From Cymodocea nodosa (taxonomy: Eukaryota > Streptophyta > Magnoliopsida > Alismatales > Cymodoceaceae), in the NCBI GenBank assembly GCA_036874045.1, contig CM072341.1, forward strand, positions 5,158,501-5,222,500: DNA of 64,000 bases, read 5' to 3'. Numbering within the stretch: the stretch's first letter is position 1; every line of letters starts with the position of its first letter. This document shows, piece by piece, positions 24,398 to 36,262 of this stretch. Made by a program: the position numbers and the translations under genes. The notes below the pieces were generated by a model. That model saw only the letters and a program-made list of their open reading frames with translations. It was not told the origin of the DNA and ran no database searches.

Positions 24398-27300
24398 TCA
24401 CATAAGTTCAGTACCGACTGGATCCACAAAGAAATGTATTGCAAGATATTTCTTGGTGATGGGTTGGAATTTCCACCTCCACATCTGCAATCAATGCAGA
24501 TAAAAGGTTCGTGTAAGTACCAACCAGAAGCATCATTTTTCTTTAAAAGGAAGAAGCGTCATATATATTACTTGTATTTAAAGTTTCGGATAATGCAATA
24601 GATTTATGTATGCATCTAAATGTTTTAGAAGATCAAAACCCATTCTGTTCCATATAAAAAGAGCGAATATGACGTATACCAAAATTTAAGCAAGTCTATG
24701 AAAATTCAAAGTCCTTACATCCTTGAATTCAGAACAACTGTGAAACATTTCAAAAGCCTCAACTGCATCGAACATAGTGGAGGAATCAACAAATTGAAGA
24801 TATGATTAAGATTGCATAGAAATATATTGATAACATGCTTACATGATGGAAACCGTATGACTGCACAATGTGTGTACTCATTGTCGGAGACGTTAAAATT
24901 TAAACCTGGGAAATGCAAGTGAAATCAAGAAATTTCTGCAGCAATGATAAATATGGGTTTGAAATATGAAAAAGGGACTCTATACTCACTCATTAGAAAT
25001 AAAGGATCTTCCAAGCACAGCATTTTTCAGGGTATAAATAAATGATGCTTCCATTATATATTAAGAGAAGCCAACTCCTCCATAGGCATACATTTTGTTA
25101 GCTCCAAATTATCCTTTGAGGTAAGAATTAAATTTTAAAAAAGGTTTCATAAGTACTAATGATGGAAGTTTAATATACAACTCCACAGCTTTAAAAAATT
25201 CACTAATCAAGTTATACATCTTTATTATTAAAAATTGTATATCTTTTATATAGTCCTTATACTCTACAACCTCACCTGCCTCATCTCCTAACCTCAATTT
25301 CCTCAATCACATGCAATTTGCACATGAGCCATGTTATTCAATATACCAAGAAAATGTTGTTAAACCAATCAAAAATTAACTTTAATATTATAGAGTAAAA
25401 AGTTACCACATGTTGCCTGCACAATCAGGGGCTCAAACTTCACAATCAATTGATGGAAGGTAGTCAATGCATCAGTGATTGCATCTTCAAGTGTGCTTTC
25501 AAGCATGGACATTAGAAGAACAAACTCCACGCCACGGTTAAATTCCTACATAAACATCAAACACATGTGCTTTGATCAGGTATATTTAAATATATGTGTT
25601 ATATTGAGAAGTGAAAGAAAGATAAAAAGGAATGTAATATTTTAATAGAATGTGTTATTAACAATCTAGATGGTACATCTAGCATAATGCTGCTCAAACA
25701 TTATGATTTATCAATCAACTACAAAGCTTTAAAGCCACACAAAAGCTAGTGCTTACAACAGAGACATAAAAATCAATTGTGAGTTTTCATGTTCTGTTTC
25801 AAATTTGCAATAAGTGAACCACTTGCATGACTCCTAGTTGATAAACTTATATGGATGAAGGTATTCTTGAAAATGCTATTTCACTTGCCTCTCCTCTACG
25901 GAATATGGGTAGAATATCATCCTCAACTTCAGATTCATAATCCACAGAAATAGAGCCCTGTGGGAACAACAAATGCATGGGAAATTTTATCTAGGTTCAA
26001 GGGAAAAACTATTTGGCTTGCTGGGATGATGTATAAAATAAAAGATTAAAACTGAGTGTTGGCAATTACATGTTAGGTATTTGGATCATACATAGCAGTG
26101 TGGTGTCACATGATCCCTCAAAATTCTCAAGTAGTTGGCATTATTGTAGAACTTTAAAAGATCATCTTTTTTCTGAAAACGCATATAAACAGCATGTGTG
26201 AAACCATCAGTGTTTGAATTAGCAATGCGACCTGCAATGCAGCATACAACATATAAAGTGAAACTCAAATTAGATTACAATATGTGATGCCTAGATGCAA
26301 GTCATAGGGAAAGAAGTTTATGCTTTGAAGTTCATTGGCCAAACTTCACAATGCTTGCTTTCATCTAAAAATCATGATACATGAAAGTTATGTTCATGGT
26401 AAAAAACTAGAGACTGGATCTTACCCAAGGATATTGCAAGAATTCCTCTCATCTGATACTGAGAAGTGTACAAAAAATCAAGCATGTCTTTCTCTTCTTC
26501 TTCAGAGAGATCAGCCTTCATTCTCAAAAGGAAAATATGTTCCACAATTTTTCTACAAAAAGCGATCAGTTGACCTCAGGTTTGAACTGGATTTTATCTT
26601 CCACAAAATATGATTAATATTTAACAGAGGACACACTTGTTACAAAATGGATCTCATGCTTTTGTTCCAGATCCCATAACTGATTTGATTTATCCAACTA
26701 GGGAGTGGAGAGAACATTGACTCAAAAGTCATTGATTCATGTTAGTCTCGAATAAGGGCGTGGTGCTTTTGGTTCTTTTTAGCATTTCATACAGCAGCTC
26801 TCATAGTTGAAGTTTAGGAAAATTTTTAAAGAATTTTACCATGGTAATCCATGGTAGATCCCATGTCATAATATGGTCAAACCAAAACCGTTAAGATAAC
26901 ATATGACTTCTTACTTTGAAATATTTAACTAAATTCTGGATGGTTTATATACATGAGACTATATTGAACTCATACTTCAGAGTCCCTGCACAGGCTTAAT
27001 TTTATATCCAGTTTGAAGTTTGAGTATATATAGAGAAATGGATGATTTGTTGGGCAGATGATGTCATTTACTATGTGATTAGCATGGCAAAATCCCTCTA
27101 AATATCACATTCAGAAGGGAAGCATCGCAAACTTCAGTGACATTTTTTACTGCTAAAAAAATAAACACCATCAATTTTGAAAAACCCTTAATCCAAGTCA
27201 TCGACGGTAATCTTAATACATGAAAAATTTCTCAAAAAGTTAAAAACGTTGGCATACCAAGAGTTAATTTAGAGCATCAACGATGATGATATGCTTTCTT

Positions 27301-27816
27301 TCTCCATTAATTTTGATCACTTCCAACAATCGTCTGGTAGTAAATTTTTCTAAAAAAGGTGTAACAGCTAAAACTAGAATTTCAGTTGCCCAGTGAATGG
27401 ACATAGGCAGTAAACCATCAGTCTATGGATGATATACAAAAGCAATAATTTCCTTTCATTTACCTTCTCCTCGGTTCAGCAGAGCAATCGATGTCGAACT
27501 CGGAAGCTTTCGGAACTTTCACGTCCCTTATTCCGCAATTCAACGCGCTTCGCCTCCACTCCCTTATTGTGCTCGATGTCAGAACTTAAACAAACAAACG
27601 CACATCAACTAAACAGACTTCAACAACAAAAACATCAATGCATCAAAGAAACAAGTAAAAAAAGAGAAAATGTATCTATTTGTTACCTCGAAAGTGTCTA
27701 CTGGAGAAGAATATTCGAATTCTTGAAGTGGTTGATAGATCATTCCAGCAAGGGCAGAGAGAAGGTGGCAGAGCTTGTTGGGTTGGGTAGTGGACGAATT
27801 TCCCAGAAATAGGCAT
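24398..27816 (-). CDS. Stress-response A/B-barrel (Dabb) domain protein, nine exons
   Basis: Coding exons on the minus strand, in transcript order: 27816-27687, 27584-27464, 26552-26425, 26231-26092, 25957-25889, 25545-25407, 24905-24843, 24762-24719, 24484-24398. They sum to 921 bases and join in frame into 306 residues ending VDPVGTELM. Two Dabb (A/B-barrel) domains are seen: about residues 85-180 (KIVEHIFLLRMKADLSEEEE, GFTHAVYMRF) and 199-302 (GVEFVLLMSMLESTL, EYTHCAVIRFPSFEAFEMF). These ferredoxin-like folds occur in plant proteins linked to stress and in dimeric bacterial relatives; the exact reaction is unknown. The first 60 residues are rich in Ser, Thr and Arg with few acids, so plastid or mitochondrial import is plausible. 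The start chosen is the ATG at 27816, which gives an open first exon and a good donor. Eight introns run from 80 to 911 bases. The fourth-from-last has a GC donor, required to keep frame. No break was found, so it looks functional. Confidence 0.88.
25546..25888 (-). other. GC-AG intron of the A/B-barrel gene
   Basis: The donor reads GAGAG|GCAAGTG and the acceptor TTATGTAG|GAATTT. The nearby GT four bases later would shift the frame, while the GC site joins RRGE to EFNRGVEF, which fits the family. The strong AG|GCAAGT context is typical of accepted GC donors. Confidence 0.75.
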
Positions 27817-28200
27817 TGTTAGGGAAGGAAACATGTACCAGTGCCACTACCTCAATCGTGGACGCCCTACGTTTGTGCGCGCGCGTACGCTTGCCTCTTG
27901 TCCTCCGATGTTCGTGTTCTGGTGGCTTTCCACTGGCGACGACAGCTGATGATTCGCGGGCAATGGGTAGAAGATGACGCGGGTGAGGAAGGGCGGGAAC
28001 GGGTGGTGCAGGGAAGGGAAGGCGTCTATTCTCTGGATCGCACCATTTTTCCCTTTATTTTTATATTTATATTTCACGCCTGTGGACTGACTAAAAAGGG
28101 CATTGGAATTATCTTGGCTTTGTTTGGTTTTAACGGAAATTTTCTATTGCGCTCCGGGCGAATTTGTCTTTTCAAAGCTCCTGATCTCAGCCTTTGATTT
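27817..28200 (-). promoter_or_regulatory. 5' region and possible core promoter of the A/B-barrel gene
   Basis: More G/C-rich than its surroundings. On the minus strand a TATA-like stretch (AATATAAATATAAAAATAAA) lies at about 28055-28075, roughly 240 bases before the start codon. That would leave a 5' UTR of about 200 bases. Two overlapping open stretches here, one per strand, show no family features. Confidence 0.4.
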
Positions 28201-28844
28201 TGTCCATTGATTGATCGATGTTCTAAAATTCATTTTGCTGTGTCTTTTTATCTAGATCGTATTTCTGTATTCTGTTTTTCTCAGAAAAGTTAAAAGGTGG
28301 AAATAAAATATAAAAAACTTTTTATGAACTAAGAACTAAAGTAAGAGAATATAAAAAGTTTAATACAAGGATAAGTTCAAAGACAACACATCAAAACAGC
28401 TTACAAACGCGGGCATAACTAAAGAAAAGAAGAGAACCAAGCAAGAACGATTGCATGTTAGTTTTCAACAATAGCATCAACATCAACAATATGAGTTTAT
28501 TCGGGATTGGAATTTAAACCAGTAGAATTTTCATTGGTAATGACAGGCATTGCATATCAATCTTTGTTACAGATCACCTCGCTAGCCACATCCACTCCTA
28601 GTCCTAAGTAAAAAATAGCGGCATTATAAATGTTGTCGAATATCGAGATGATAATCCAAGTAGAACTTTTAAAAATGATATTAGTCAAATAATCTACAAG
28701 AAAGCTAAAACAAAAGAGTTCTAAATATGTTCAGCTAATTTGCAATTTAACATACAACGAAGATTAAAGATAGAATTTAAAAAATTATTGTGAAGAAGAA
28801 ACCTTCTATCTTCAAGGAAGAATTACCAAAATACAAAGGAAATG
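28201..28844. other. Intergenic stretch without recognised features
   Basis: A/T-rich sequence with no long open frame. Its right end merges into the minus-strand Copia relic. No LTR matching 31821-33591 was found here, although the 3' LTR of that element would be expected. Confidence 0.4.
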
Positions 28845-30831
28845 TCAAAAAGATATTTGTAGGAAAAGTTTAGTAAATAGGTCTACTAATGGTTTAGTTG
28901 TAGGGATAAAATTTAATTTAATCTTTTCTTTAAGAACATTATCCCTCAAAAAATAATGTCTAACTTCAATATGTTTTGACCTAAAGTATAATACAGGATT
29001 TTTAAAAAGACTGATAACAGAGCTACTACCACAATTAAACAAAATTACACAATTTTGTTTATTGCTGAACTAAGAAATTAAAGAATTTCTTAACAATTGA
29101 CAAGTTCCACTCATGCTCTTTCTATCTGATTTGCTACTAGCATAATCAGCATCACTATACCTTATAAGATCTATAGAACTACCTTTAAAATAGAATAGAC
29201 CATAATTAGGAGCTCCCTATAGATATTTAAATATTCTCTTAACAACATTTAAATGAGATATTTTAGGATGTACTTGAAATCTTGCACAAGCACAAATACT
29301 AAACATAATATTTGGTCTACTAGCTATTAAGTATAATAATGACTTAATCATACTCTTATATTTCTTTTAGTCTACTGATTTTCCTATAACATCTTCATCT
29401 AGCTTTAGAGATGTACTCATAGGTGTAGTTTTAATTTTGGTATCAGTAAATTCAAACTTTTTAAACAACTCTCTCGTATATTTTTCTTGATTTATAAAAA
29501 TTCCATTAACAATTTGTTTAATTTGCAAGCCAAGAAAAAAATTTAACTCTTTCATTATACTCATTTCAAACTCATCAGACATATCTTTAGCAAAAGTTTT
29601 GCACATGTTTTCATTTCTTGATCAGAATATGATGTCATCAACATAGATTTATACAATTAAAATACCATTCCTAAATTTGTTAATAAATAAAGTAGTATCT
29701 ACTTTACCCATATCAAAATTTTTTTTAATGAGAAATTTTTTTAATCTTTTATTCCAACAAGATCTAGGGGCTTGCTTTAATCTGTAGAGAGCATTTTTCA
29801 ATTTAAATACATAATTAGGATATTTTTCATCTTCGAACCTTGGTGGTTGTTTAACATATACTTTTTTTTTAATATAACCATTAAGAAATGCACTTTTAAC
29901 ATCCATCTAATATAGTATGAAGTTCATATAACAAGCAAAGACTAACAATATTCTAATAGCTTCTAATATAACAATAGTAGCAAATGTTTCATCATAATCT
30001 ATACCTTCCTCCTAATTATATCCTTGAGTTATTAGTCTAGCCTTATTTCTAATAATATGCCCTATTTCATCATATTTATTCCTAAATATCTATTTAGTTC
30101 CTATAACTTGATGATCTAGAGGTGATGGTGCTAATTCCTAGACATTGTTTCTGACAAATTGCTGCAATTCTTCTTATATTGCCATTATCTAGTATTCATC
30201 ATCTAATACATCAGAAATGTTTTTAGGTTCAATATGAGAAATAGACACTTAAGAAACAACAATATTTATCCTAGACCTAATCATAATACCTTGATTAGAG
30301 TCACCTATAATTAATTTTGGTGGATGACTAGATGAGTACCTCCAATTTTTATTTTTGTGAACTTCTTCACCTTGCACATTTTCTTTTTTAGGAGCAATCT
30401 TAGGTAGTAATCCATCATCTAAGATATTTTTATCAACCTAATCTAAATTTTCAGCATGTGTTTCATCAAACACCACATGAAGAGTTTTCTCTATGGTTTT
30501 AGTGTTCATATGAAATACTCTATACGCTTTAGTCCTATGTGAATATTCAATAAAGATGCCTTCATTTGATTTTGCATGAAACTTATCTTTGTTTGCCTTA
30601 GTATCTAAAATAAAGCATCTACATCCAAAAGGTTTCATATAAGAAATATTAGTTAGGAACTCTTTCATGCTAGATTTCAAATGGTGTTTTATTCAAAAAT
30701 TCTCTTAAATGTACTTTATTAATCACATAACATGCTGTATTTATTACTTCTGCCCATAAAAAATGAGGTAGATTATTCTCATTAATCATAGTCCTAGCCA
30801 TCTCTTGAAGTGATCTATTCTTTCTTTCAAT
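28845..30831 (-). pseudogene. Copia pol relic (IN end, RT, RNase H), minus strand
   Basis: On the minus strand: integrase end (ERKNRSLQEM near 30825-30785; YMKPFGCRCFILDTKANKDK at about 30640-30580), RT at 30100-29600 (MDVKSAFLNGYIKKKVYVKQ), the post-RT motif DEFEMSIMKELNFFLGLQIK at 29580-29520, and the RNase H end (FYFRSKHIEV-type text) at 29000-28900. Many breaks; fossil. Confidence 0.8.
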
Positions 30832-31734
30832 AACACCACGGACTTAGTTCGTTGAGTTAGCTACAGTACTTGTCACGCGAAATGGCACATGAGGAAATCG
30901 TTAAGTTAGAAATGTTAAGTTATATATATATACTTGTGTTACTCATTTAGTTAACATTAAAGTAACGACTTTTTATTACACTGATGAAAAATTTTTGGAT
31001 GAGAAAGTTTATTTTGCAATAAATTTTTAGAGATCCAGGACTGATGATTAAAGAAAATTCGAAATATAAACGTGGGTTAGAACATGTGTGTTTCGATGAA
31101 GGAAAAAGAAAAGATGTGGAGAAGTGTAAAACTGGTAGTGGTTAAACGTGAATGATATGCATAAAATGAAGATACAATATAAAAGGCATAGAATTCTCGT
31201 TGATCAAACCATCCTTGCACACTAAACGAAAATCTTTTCAAGGATCAAACTATCCCTGCACACCAAAAGAAAAATCTTTTTCAGGGATCAAAAACACCTC
31301 TTCGGGCAAAATCTCTCAAGTGAAAGAAAATTCAGTGAAGCAGAAAAAGGTATTATTTATGTCACTGAAGATTTGAAGTATCAGAAGAAAGCAAATTCGG
31401 TGAAGCATAAAAAGACAAGATATTTGTCACTGAAGAATTGCTAAAGAAGAAGAAGAAAGATCTCAAACAGGGAGAAATGTTTTAAATTCCGCAAATTAGT
31501 TTTCTCTATTTGTAGTTATGAAATTGTTTAGATGATACATAGTATCGAGTTATAATTGCATCTACAATTTCTGAGGAGAATTGAATTGTATATTGTAATT
31601 GAAATCTTGAATAAAAATGATTTTATGAAAACAATGTCTCGACTTGTTTTTGAGTTTTAAAGTTTCAATTATATTTTAGAAAATATTAAAAATACACAAT
31701 TCACCCCCCTCTTGTGTAGCCATACGATCCTACA
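30832..31734 (+). repeat. 3' part of a SIRE-like LTR inside the Copia relic
   Basis: Matches 831-1726 of the solo LTR, from CACGGACTTAGTTCGTTGAG to ACGATCCTACA. It joins the integrase region of the minus-strand Copia relic at its left end and the leader at its right end. The 5' part of the LTR is missing. Confidence 0.85.
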
Positions 31735-31805
31735 AAAAATCTAGATTTAAAATACCTTTCCTAGAAGAAAAGTGATCTACCAATATGGTTGATTTTCCAA
31801 CCAAG

Positions 31806-31820
31806 GCTCTGATACCAAAT
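31806..31820 (-). other. Primer-binding site of the minus-strand Copia relic
   Basis: Reverse complement reads TTGGTATCAGAGC, a good match to initiator-Met tRNA, immediately next to the LTR end CTTTCATACA. Confidence 0.88.
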
Positions 31821-33591
31821 TGTATGAAAGATTTATACTAAAGAGGAAGGGTGAATTAAGTATGCTGCAAATTTTCTAATATTTTTAGTCCCTTTTTAAA
31901 TCTAGTTAATGTGGAAATAAAATAGAGATTAAATCACATAGACAATTTATAGTGGTTCCCCTCAACCAAGGTACATCCACTCCTTAAGTCCCTACTTAAG
32001 AATTTACTATTCTCAAGAGTTTTTAGTTCACTCAAAACTCGATGTACTACAACTTTACTCAAAGCAAAATCAACTTGACAATACATCAATTCTTCGTCAA
32101 GTTCTCCCTCTAACTATACAAATCCTCGTATAGTTTCCATACTAACTATACGAACCCTCATATAGTTATCTACATAACTTTATAGACTCTCATAAAGTTT
32201 ACCTGAAACTCTTTTGAAAAAACACCTTTCAGAGTTTCCCCTACAACACCCATTATGGATAGGTTCTCTTTTTCAATTTACAATGTAATGTAAAGAGGAA
32301 TTAATCATGATAGCATAAACATAATAAAAACTTTCCTCTTGTAGATATGACAATCCTTGAATCTTCAAAAAATGAATTTGTTGTCACTAAGTTCCTTCAG
32401 ATGACTTTTAACTCTCATTCTCCAAGTATCTTTAAGACTTTCTCTCTAGAGTTACTACCTAAAGGGAACTCACTTCTAACTTTGATTTTACTCAATTTAT
32501 ATTACATAAGAAACTCTAACTGATTACACATGATCTTGCATATACGTTCTTTCTCTTTCAAATTTTGTGCAACTACTTACTACGTAAATAGTAGAACAAT
32601 AACTAGCTTGTGAAGTTAGTGTAACTCAATGAACTTACTTCGTTGTCTTAACTGTAACTCAACAAACCTACCTTGTGGACTTAACTGTAATTTAACAAAC
32701 CTACTCCATGGACTTAACTGTAACTCAACGGAGTTACTTCATTAAGTTAAGCTTTACTCAACGAAGTTACTTCATTGAGTTAAGCTTTACTCAACGAATT
32801 CATTCAGTTTTAGACCTTTTCAAACTACGATCTTTAATCTTGACTTTATCAAATTTATCTTTGATTGCCATTTGTAAATATTTGACTGAGTCTTTAGAAA
32901 TATGGTAGAACATGTGTGAGTACATGTGTGCCACATGTCATCTACAAAATAAATAATCATACAACAAACTTTGATTAAATATAACAATTACATAAACTCA
33001 TCAAAGTGATAACATTACAATCCTTTGTAAAGTTATGGGCATAACTTTACGAGCTTATGCATAGTAGAACATTACGAACATTCATAAACTTATCCCTATA
33101 ACTTTACAGACTCTTACATGTTAATATGTGTAAAGCACAATTGTTTATCTTTGACAAATTATGTGTACTAGACTTCTTTATGAACCCTTTAATAGATAAC
33201 CTTATGGAGGTCTGTCAAGTTATCCTTATAACTTTACGGATTCTATATATCATAAGTTTATGAAGATTCATAACGTTAAAGTCATAACTTATATATATAT
33301 GTATATATACAGTTTCATAAATTTACAAATATCCGTAAAGTTATAAGGATAACTTTACGAGTCTCTGTAAATTTATATACTTAGATAAATTTTAGAGTTT
33401 TAAACTAGTATTATGAATTAGATAAATTTACGATTGTATGTAAAGTTAACTATATAACTTTTATGACAGTCTATAAACTTATAAACTTGATATTATTTTA
33501 AAGTTTATTATTTTACATAATTAAAATATAAATTATTTTGTCAATCATCAAAATATAAACATATTAATAGATAAGAATATTATCCCTAACA
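31821..33591 (-). repeat. 5' LTR of the minus-strand Copia relic
   Basis: On the minus strand it runs TGTTAGGGATAATATT to CTTTCATACA, 1771 bp, with TG/CA ends. It carries two word clusters: TAACTCAACG-type at 32600-32810 and TAACTTTACG-type (for example ccgtaaagttataaggataa) at 33030-33480. Confidence 0.75.
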
Positions 33592-34246
33592 ATATTAAGT
33601 ATTTTTGATACTTGGCAAGTAGAACAAATAAGTTCACCTACATAGTCTCTTTTGAAAGGGTTTCCTTTCGCAAGAATTTTATAATTCACAGCTAGTCCAG
33701 CAAAAATTTTAACTTGAACTGGCTTTCCAAATATGATTGTAAAGTTGAAATCTAATACTCTCATATATAAGGAAAAAAAAACCAAGATTTAGTGGGGTAA
33801 AGACAATTAGAGTATATATTGTGAGAAATATTGTCCAAACTATTAGAAATATGAATCGAGTTAATTATTTGGGTAAAATCTACTAGAGAATCTTACACAT
33901 TTGCGTTTAAAATGCCAGAGAGAAATCTATAGTTATTAAAAATATTTGTAGCTTCAGTCATAGAAATTTTTTTGGTATTTGCAATAGGACTAAATCTCAG
34001 GGAAGCAAAATTTAAACAATTAATTTAAGATCCAACGATTCTTCGAAAAACAGGTGAAATTTCCATCAGAAATGGTGAAGTAGAAGTCAGAGATCGCAAG
34101 GTAAGCATTACGAATAATTTTCCAAATAGGAGAATGGCTGGTAAGAGTTTCTTGTTCAACGGGTGACGAAAATCGTCTTGCCTAGAAACTTGGCTTTAAC
34201 AATCTCACATCAAAGACTACTAAAAAGTTTCTACACTAATTTACCT
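33592..34246 (-). mobile_element. LINE relic, zf-RVT part
   Basis: Minus-strand text includes SPIWKIIRNAYLAISDFYFT followed by ISDGNFTCFSKNRW, and further on PVQVKIFAGLAVNYKILAKG with a CxxC (ICSTCQ). This is the usual pattern of the plant LINE zf-RVT region. Stops and frameshifts are frequent. It is cut on its left by the Copia LTR and on its right by the Harbinger. Confidence 0.6.
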
Positions 34247-34249
34247 TTA

Positions 34250-34276
34250 GGGGCTGTTAGTGCACGTCGGAAAGTT
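34250..34276 (+). repeat. Harbinger left terminal inverted repeat
   Basis: GGGGCTGTTAGTGCACGTCG pairs with the right end. GTTAGTGCAC is identical in both. Confidence 0.85.
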
Positions 34277-34976
34277 CAGACGGAAAGGAAATGGAAAGTT
34301 CAGAAGGAAAGGAAATAGAATGTCTAGAGTGTAAGAATTTCCATAGGGGTTTAGTACATCCATCGGAAAGTTCAGAAAGTTAGAATTCCTATGGGGTTTT
34401 AGTGCACGCCAGAATGTTTGGAAATTGAAAAAATAATGAAATAAATTCTAATACACTACTCAAAATTGTGTAATTGATACATTAATTTGTAATTTTATAT
34501 TTACACCTAAAAATAATATTAATTTATTTGATATTCAAATATAATTATGTACATTAAATGTTTTTAATTATACATTAGGAAATATAGAATAATAATCATC
34601 AAAATGCAAAAGGTCCCTAAAAGATAAGCATACTTAAGACCATTAAAAATCTACATCTTCATTTTTTCTTTGTAAATTAAATTTTATTATTATTTTTATT
34701 ATTAATTCTTAGATATATATGTCTAATATTATTCTCTCTTTTTCTTAAATTTTTTATATTATTTTAATTATTATATTATATTTTATGTGTATTTATAATT
34801 TTTTTAAAAATAATATAAAGATGTTATATCATTATTAATCCATTGTTTACCATTATTATTTTAATATATATGTATGTATATTTACTTAACTTGGGAAAAC
34901 TGATAATGTATTTGTTGAGCAGAAGAATAAAATATTTAATGATATATTATTATTATTTACATATTTACTTATTGGA

Positions 34977-35842
34977 AAACGGTTGAACCGTAAATATATT
35001 GGTTCAACCGATAGATTATAAACTATTAATATTTATTAATATTGAAAACGGTTGAATCGATGATCTTTCGGTTCAACCGATAATTTATGTTATATATATA
35101 TATATATATTAATCGGTTGAGTAGAGGGCTTTGCATATTTGTAATTTTTTATGATATTTTTGAATTGGTTGAACCGAACATGTTCGGTTCAACCGATACT
35201 TTTTATATATATAAAGATATATATATATGTATAACATAAATTAGTATCGGTTGAACCGAACATGTTCGGTTCAACCGATACTTTTTATATATATAAATAT
35301 ATATATATACATATATAAGCATCGGTTGAACCGATAATGTTCGGTTCAACCGATACTTCTTATATATATAAATATATATATTTGTATCGGTTGAACCGAA
35401 CATGTTCGGTTCAACCGATACTTTTTATATATATAAAGATATATATATACATATATATATTTGTATCGGTTGAACCGAACATGTTCGGTTCAACCGATAC
35501 TTTTTATATATATAAAGATATATATATACATATATATAAGCATCGGTTGAACCGATAATGTTCGGTTCAACCGATACTTCTTATATATATAAATATATAT
35601 ATTTGTATCGGTTGAACCGAACATGTTCGGTTCAACCGATACTTCTTATATATATAAATATATATATTTGTATCGGTTGAACCGAACATGTTCGGTTCAA
35701 CCGATACTTCTTATATATATAAATATTAATATTTGTATCGGTTGAACCGAACATGTTCGGTTCAATCGATACTTTTTATATATATAAATATATATATATG
35801 TATATATATTTTTTCAATTGGTTGTTCGGGAAAACCGATACT
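34977..35842. repeat. Array of 36-bp palindromes in A/T spacers
   Basis: Nine near-identical units start at 35164, 35245, 35321, 35385, 35464, 35542, 35606, 35671 and 35736. Each is TATCGGTTGAACCGAACA followed by its own complement. Diverged units lie at 34977, 35045, 35110 and 35817. Spacers are (TA)n-rich and bring the period to about 64-65 or 76-81 bases. The units at 35321 and 35542 share the same variant, so a block of about 221 bases was duplicated. Each unit can form a cruciform, or a hairpin in RNA. The array lies in the 3' noncoding part of the Harbinger. Confidence 0.95.
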
Positions 35843-36262
35843 TTATATATATATAAATAAATATATATATATGTATATGTATTTTAAACTAAATTGTATT
35901 TAAAGATTAAAATAATAAGAATAATTTATAATCTATGGTTTGAACTAATAGATTTAAGATTTCAACCAAAATATATTATAAAACACTACCTAAAATTATG
36001 TAATTAATACATCAATCTGTAATTTTTTGAATTGAAAATGAAAATAATATTAATGACTTGAAAAAGTATACATGCTCTAATTATTACAACATAAATTTAA
36101 AAAGTAGTCTAAAAGTACAAAGCATCCAAAGTTTTACGACATCAATCTACACAATAGTCCAAAGATACAAAGCATTCTACTTATTACTTAAATAGTCCTT
36201 CCATCCCACATTGCCATCATCATATCCTCACGCATCTTATCAACTAATTCTTTTCGTTGTTC

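Larger units (their letters stand above)
28845..33591 (-). mobile_element. Copia relic on the minus strand with its 5' LTR
   Basis: From right to left: LTR 31821-33591, primer-binding site, a short leader, a piece of SIRE-like LTR, then integrase end, RT and RNase H. The wording is of the SIRE/Tork kind (MDVKSAFLNG, VYVKQPPRFEDEKYPNYVFK, FFLGLQIKQI). Gag and protease are not seen between the leader and integrase, and no 3' LTR is found. Old and broken. Confidence 0.75.

Noticed and set aside
27429-27812. 127-codon open stretch on the plus strand
   Set aside because: It overlaps exons 1 and 2 of the minus-strand A/B-barrel gene and reads intron sequence; it is a shadow.
27841-28197. 118-codon open stretch on the plus strand near the A/B-barrel gene start
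   Set aside because: It lies in the G/C-rich 5' region of the minus-strand gene, shows no domain, and an equally open stretch overlaps it on the other strand.
33564-33785. Possible small host gene
   Set aside because: The text KIFAGLAVNYKILAKGNPFK followed by a CxxC fits the zf-RVT part of a LINE better, and flanking LINE text supports this.
35203-35558. Open stretches coding for repeated MFGSTDT-type peptides
   Set aside because: They are read-throughs of the palindrome array; the same peptide appears on both strands because the units are palindromic.
34977-35842. CRISPR-like array
   Set aside because: Regular repeats with spacers, but the repeats are full palindromes, the spacers are near-identical (TA)n, the genome is a plant, and no cas-like gene exists.
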